Below, in pieces: positions 4,217 through 6,367 of a DNA stretch of 6,367 nucleotides. Source of the stretch: JBBRLA01 sp038231615. GTDB lineage: Bacteria; Myxococcota_A; Polyangia; Palsa-1104; JAEUJZ01. The position numbers and the translations under genes were made by a program. A model generated the notes under the pieces. The model searched no databases, was not told where the DNA came from, and worked only from the letters and a program-made list of their open reading frames with translations. Within the stretch, counting starts at the first letter, position 1, and every line of letters starts with the position of its first letter. The stretch lies in assembly GCA_038231615.1 (NCBI GenBank), contig JBBRLA010000521.1, positions 1-6,367 on the forward strand. Reading direction: 5' to 3'.

Positions 4217-6367
4217 ATGCGCGCCCCGTCCGCCCTTGTCGTCCTGGCCTTGATCGTCGGCGATGTCCTGCTTCCCGGATGTTCCAGCCCGGCCAAGCCG
4301 ACGCCACCGTTGGACGTGAAGCTTTCGGCGGGGCAAGCCCGCGCCGGCAAGGTCTCCCGGCAAAGTGAACTGATCGGCGGCCCCATCGCCTACGGCAGGG
4401 TCGGCGACGTGTGGAAGCTCTACAACACCAGGGCGCGCTTCCTCATCCAGGACATTGGCACCTCGGTGGGCCTGGACATCTATGGCGGCAACCTGATCGA
4501 CGCCGACCTGGTGCGCGACGGCGACGACGGCACCAACGGCAACGACCTGTTCCGCGAGACCTTCCCTATCGTCGGCCTGCACGTGCAGGACCCGACCCGC
4601 ATCGAGGTGGTCTCGGATGGGACGGGCCCCGAAAAGGCCACCGTGCAGATCCGCGTCACCGGCGGCGATGCCTCGTCGCACATCCTGCCGCAGCTCGACG
4701 ATCTGGGACAGGACCTGGGGGGGCAGATCACCACCGATTACATCCTCGATCCCGACGTCCCCTATCTGAAGATCGTCACCACCTACCAGACCGCCCCGGG
4801 GCAGGCCCTGTCCACGCTGCTTCTGGGCGACTTCCTGTCCTTCGGCGCCTCACTCTCGCTGATCTCCCCAGAAAACGGCTTTGGCAACGACACTGGGGTG
4901 GTGCGCTTCATCGGCTCGGTGGGGGAGGGGACCTCCTACGGCTACGTCTATCCCCAGGGGCCGATCCAGATCCCGGTGGTGGACGCCTCGGGCACGGTGA
5001 CCCTGCTCAAATCCCAGCCGGTGGCAAAGGACGGCAGCGCCCAGGCTGTCCGCTATCTGGTGGTCGGCGACGGCGACGCCGCCTCGGTGATGGCCCCGAT
5101 GTATGCCCTGCGGGGGATGGCCACCGCCCGGCTCTCCGGCGCGGTGCTCGACGAGGCCGGGGCCAAGGTCCCGGGGACCCGGGTGTCCCTGTTCCCAGCC
5201 CCCTTCACCGACAAGTCCACCCCCATCGACCAGGCCCGCGCCCACGCCGATGGCGGTTATGCTTTTTCCGCCCCGCCGGGGGACTACGTGCTGGTGACCA
5301 CCGGCATCGGTCGCCTGCGCGGCGCCCCCACCCTGGTGTCCCTGCCCGCCTTGGGCGTGATGAAGGACGTGAAGATCGGTGCCCAGGGTCAGGCCGTGCT
5401 GGACATCGGCGAGACCGCCGCGACCCCGGGCGCCAAGCGCGTCCCCACCCCGGCCAAGGTCTCCTTCACCAGCACCCAGGTCGAGCCCCCCGACCCGCGC
5501 TTCGGCCCCGACCCCACCGAGAACGAGCGCAACGGGGTCCACGCCGTCCATCTGTCTCCCGACGGGGGCGGGCAGGTCTTCCTGAAGCCGGGGACCTATG
5601 ATGTGGTGGTCTCCCGCGGCATCGAGTACGAGCTGGTCAAGCTTCCCGGGGTGGTCGTGCCACCAGGCGGCAGCGTGACGGTGAAGGCGGACCTTTCCCG
5701 GGTGGTGGACACCACCGGCTGGATCTCCGGGGACTACCACCAGCATTCCCAGGGGTCCATCGATTCACCCGTGCCCATCCTCCAGCGGGTCGCCGAGGAC
5801 CTGGCCGAGGGCGTGGAGTTCCCCGCCGGCACCGATCACGACAACATCATCGACTTCCGCCCCTACATCGCCAAGCTCCACGGCGAGCCCTTCATCAACG
5901 CCGTCCCCGGCGACGAGGTCAGCATCAACGGCGTGGGCCACTTCAACGCCTACCCCCTGACCGTGGACCCCGCCGCCCCCTACGCCAAGATCGGCGCCAA
6001 GCTGTGGGCCATGGACACCGTGCCGGGCTTCGTCGATCGCCTGCGCAAGATGGAGCCCAACGACATCATTGTCCACATCAGCCACCCCCGCACCCAGCAA
6101 CTCGCCGGCTACTTCACCACCGTGCACTACGACCCCACCACCGGCAAGAGCGACACGCCCCTGTCCGAGTTCGAGGCCGTCGAAGTCAACGGCGACATCG
6201 GCCAGGCTACGGACTACCTGCCCGAGAACGACGCCGCCATCCATCAGCAGGCGACCTCGTCAAAACCCCACATTCCGACCATGCGCGACTGGTTTTCGCT
6301 GCTGAACCAGGGGCTGGCCGTGTGCGCCCTGGGGAACTCCGACACCCATCAGCGCAACGGCGAGACC
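4217..6367 (+). CDS. CehA/McbA-type PHP-domain metallohydrolase lipoprotein (3' end outside window)
   Basis: The frame is open for 717 codons from ATG 4217 to the right edge with no stop, so the C-terminus is missing. Residues 1-22 form a probable lipoprotein signal (R2, hydrophobic core, LLPG before C22), though D16 in the core is unusual. Residues about 25-300 are beta-rich without a domain I can name. Residues about 302-361 match a carboxypeptidase-regulatory-like fold (LSGAVLDEAGAKVPGTRVSL, then DGGYAF and PPGDYVLV). A further beta segment precedes the PHP domain, which begins near GWISGDYHQHSQGS. Its likely metal ligands are H508 and H510 (HQH), the TDHDN motif at 539-543, E567, H575 in GHFNAY, H620/H623 in HISHP, and S708-D709-T710-H711 (SDTH). 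The PHP family uses such His/Asp/Glu sets to hold two or three metal ions and hydrolyse phosphoesters; CehA and McbA themselves hydrolyse the carbamate carbaryl. The substrate here is unknown. The metal set looks complete, so an active enzyme outside the inner membrane is expected. The gene is divergent from the 235-aa gene. Confidence 0.88.
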   Translation, partial: MRAPSALVVLALIVGDVLLPGCSSPAKPTPPLDVKLSAGQARAGKVSRQSELIGGPIAYGRVGDVWKLYNTRARFLIQDIGTSVGLDIYGGNLIDADLVRDGDDGTNGNDLFRETFPIVGLHVQDPTRIEVVSDGTGPEKATVQIRVTGGDASSHILPQLDDLGQDLGGQITTDYILDPDVPYLKIVTTYQTAPGQALSTLLLGDFLSFGASLSLISPENGFGNDTGVVRFIGSVGEGTSYGYVYPQGPIQIPVVDASGTVTLLKSQPVAKDGSAQAVRYLVVGDGDAASVMAPMYALRGMATARLSGAVLDEAGAKVPGTRVSLFPAPFTDKSTPIDQARAHADGGYAFSAPPGDYVLVTTGIGRLRGAPTLVSLPALGVMKDVKIGAQGQAVLDIGETAATPGAKRVPTPAKVSFTSTQVEPPDPRFGPDPTENERNGVHAVHLSPDGGGQVFLKPGTYDVVVSRGIEYELVKLPGVVVPPGGSVTVKADLSRVVDTTGWISGDYHQHSQGSIDSPVPILQRVAEDLAEGVEFPAGTDHDNIIDFRPYIAKLHGEPFINAVPGDEVSINGVGHFNAYPLTVDPAAPYAKIGAKLWAMDTVPGFVDRLRKMEPNDIIVHISHPRTQQLAGYFTTVHYDPTTGKSDTPLSEFEAVEVNGDIGQATDYLPENDAAIHQQATSSKPHIPTMRDWFSLLNQGLAVCALGNSDTHQRNGET

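Noticed and set aside
3755..4681. 308-aa minus-strand frame through the 33-nt repeats with MEGPRRLRRFA-like repeats
   Set aside because: It overlaps both the well-supported 235-aa gene and the PHP gene. The peptide repeat arises only because 33 is divisible by three.
4411..5601. 396-aa plus-strand frame rich in Arg, Gly and Pro inside the PHP gene
   Set aside because: It is a shadow of the 717-codon frame starting at 4217, which carries the signal peptide, the carboxypeptidase-regulatory-like domain and the PHP motifs.
4850..6244. 298-aa and 159-aa minus-strand frames opposite the PHP gene
   Set aside because: Val/Gly/His-rich shadow composition, antisense to conserved PHP motifs.

Overview
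The window is a GC-rich bacterial chromosome segment that looks like a Myxococcota or other deltaproteobacterial-type genome. The basis is the G/C-ending codon use, two large secreted lipoproteins, and a big CehA/McbA-type PHP lipoprotein of the kind common in that group. This is inference from style and family, not a taxonomic proof. No complete operon, phage, insertion sequence, CRISPR array or rRNA/tRNA gene is visible.

Layout, left to right. (1) 1-335: no supportable gene; it ends in a good ribosome binding site. (2) 336-2834, plus strand: a complete 832-aa lipoprotein amylase with a signal peptide, a CBM41/PUD-like starch-binding module, an FN3-like linker domain, a GH13 barrel with all three catalytic acids, and a C-terminal beta domain. 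(3) 2835-3201: a structured intergenic region holding a very long imperfect inverted repeat just after the stop codon, a pyrimidine-rich tail, a nine-copy perfect heptanucleotide tandem repeat, a 36-nt stretch that reads like a second GH13 C-terminus, and a strong hairpin between the two convergent genes. (4) 3202-3909, minus strand: an unrecognised 235-aa cysteine-free soluble protein. (5) 3910-4216: a divergent intergenic region with a 14-nt palindrome, four tandem copies of a 33-nt repeat, and promoter candidates for both flanking genes. (6) 4217-6367, plus strand, running off the right edge: the first 717 residues of a lipoprotein with a carboxypeptidase-regulatory-like beta domain and a CehA/McbA-type PHP metallohydrolase domain. 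Its transcript looks leaderless.

The genes do not form an obvious pathway. The amylase would act on alpha-glucans at the cell surface. The PHP lipoprotein is probably a metal-dependent hydrolase of unknown substrate, also outside the cytoplasmic membrane. The middle gene is convergent to the first and divergent from the last, so each gene is probably transcribed alone. The most unusual content is in the two intergenic regions rather than in the genes. I see no convincing new multi-gene system.
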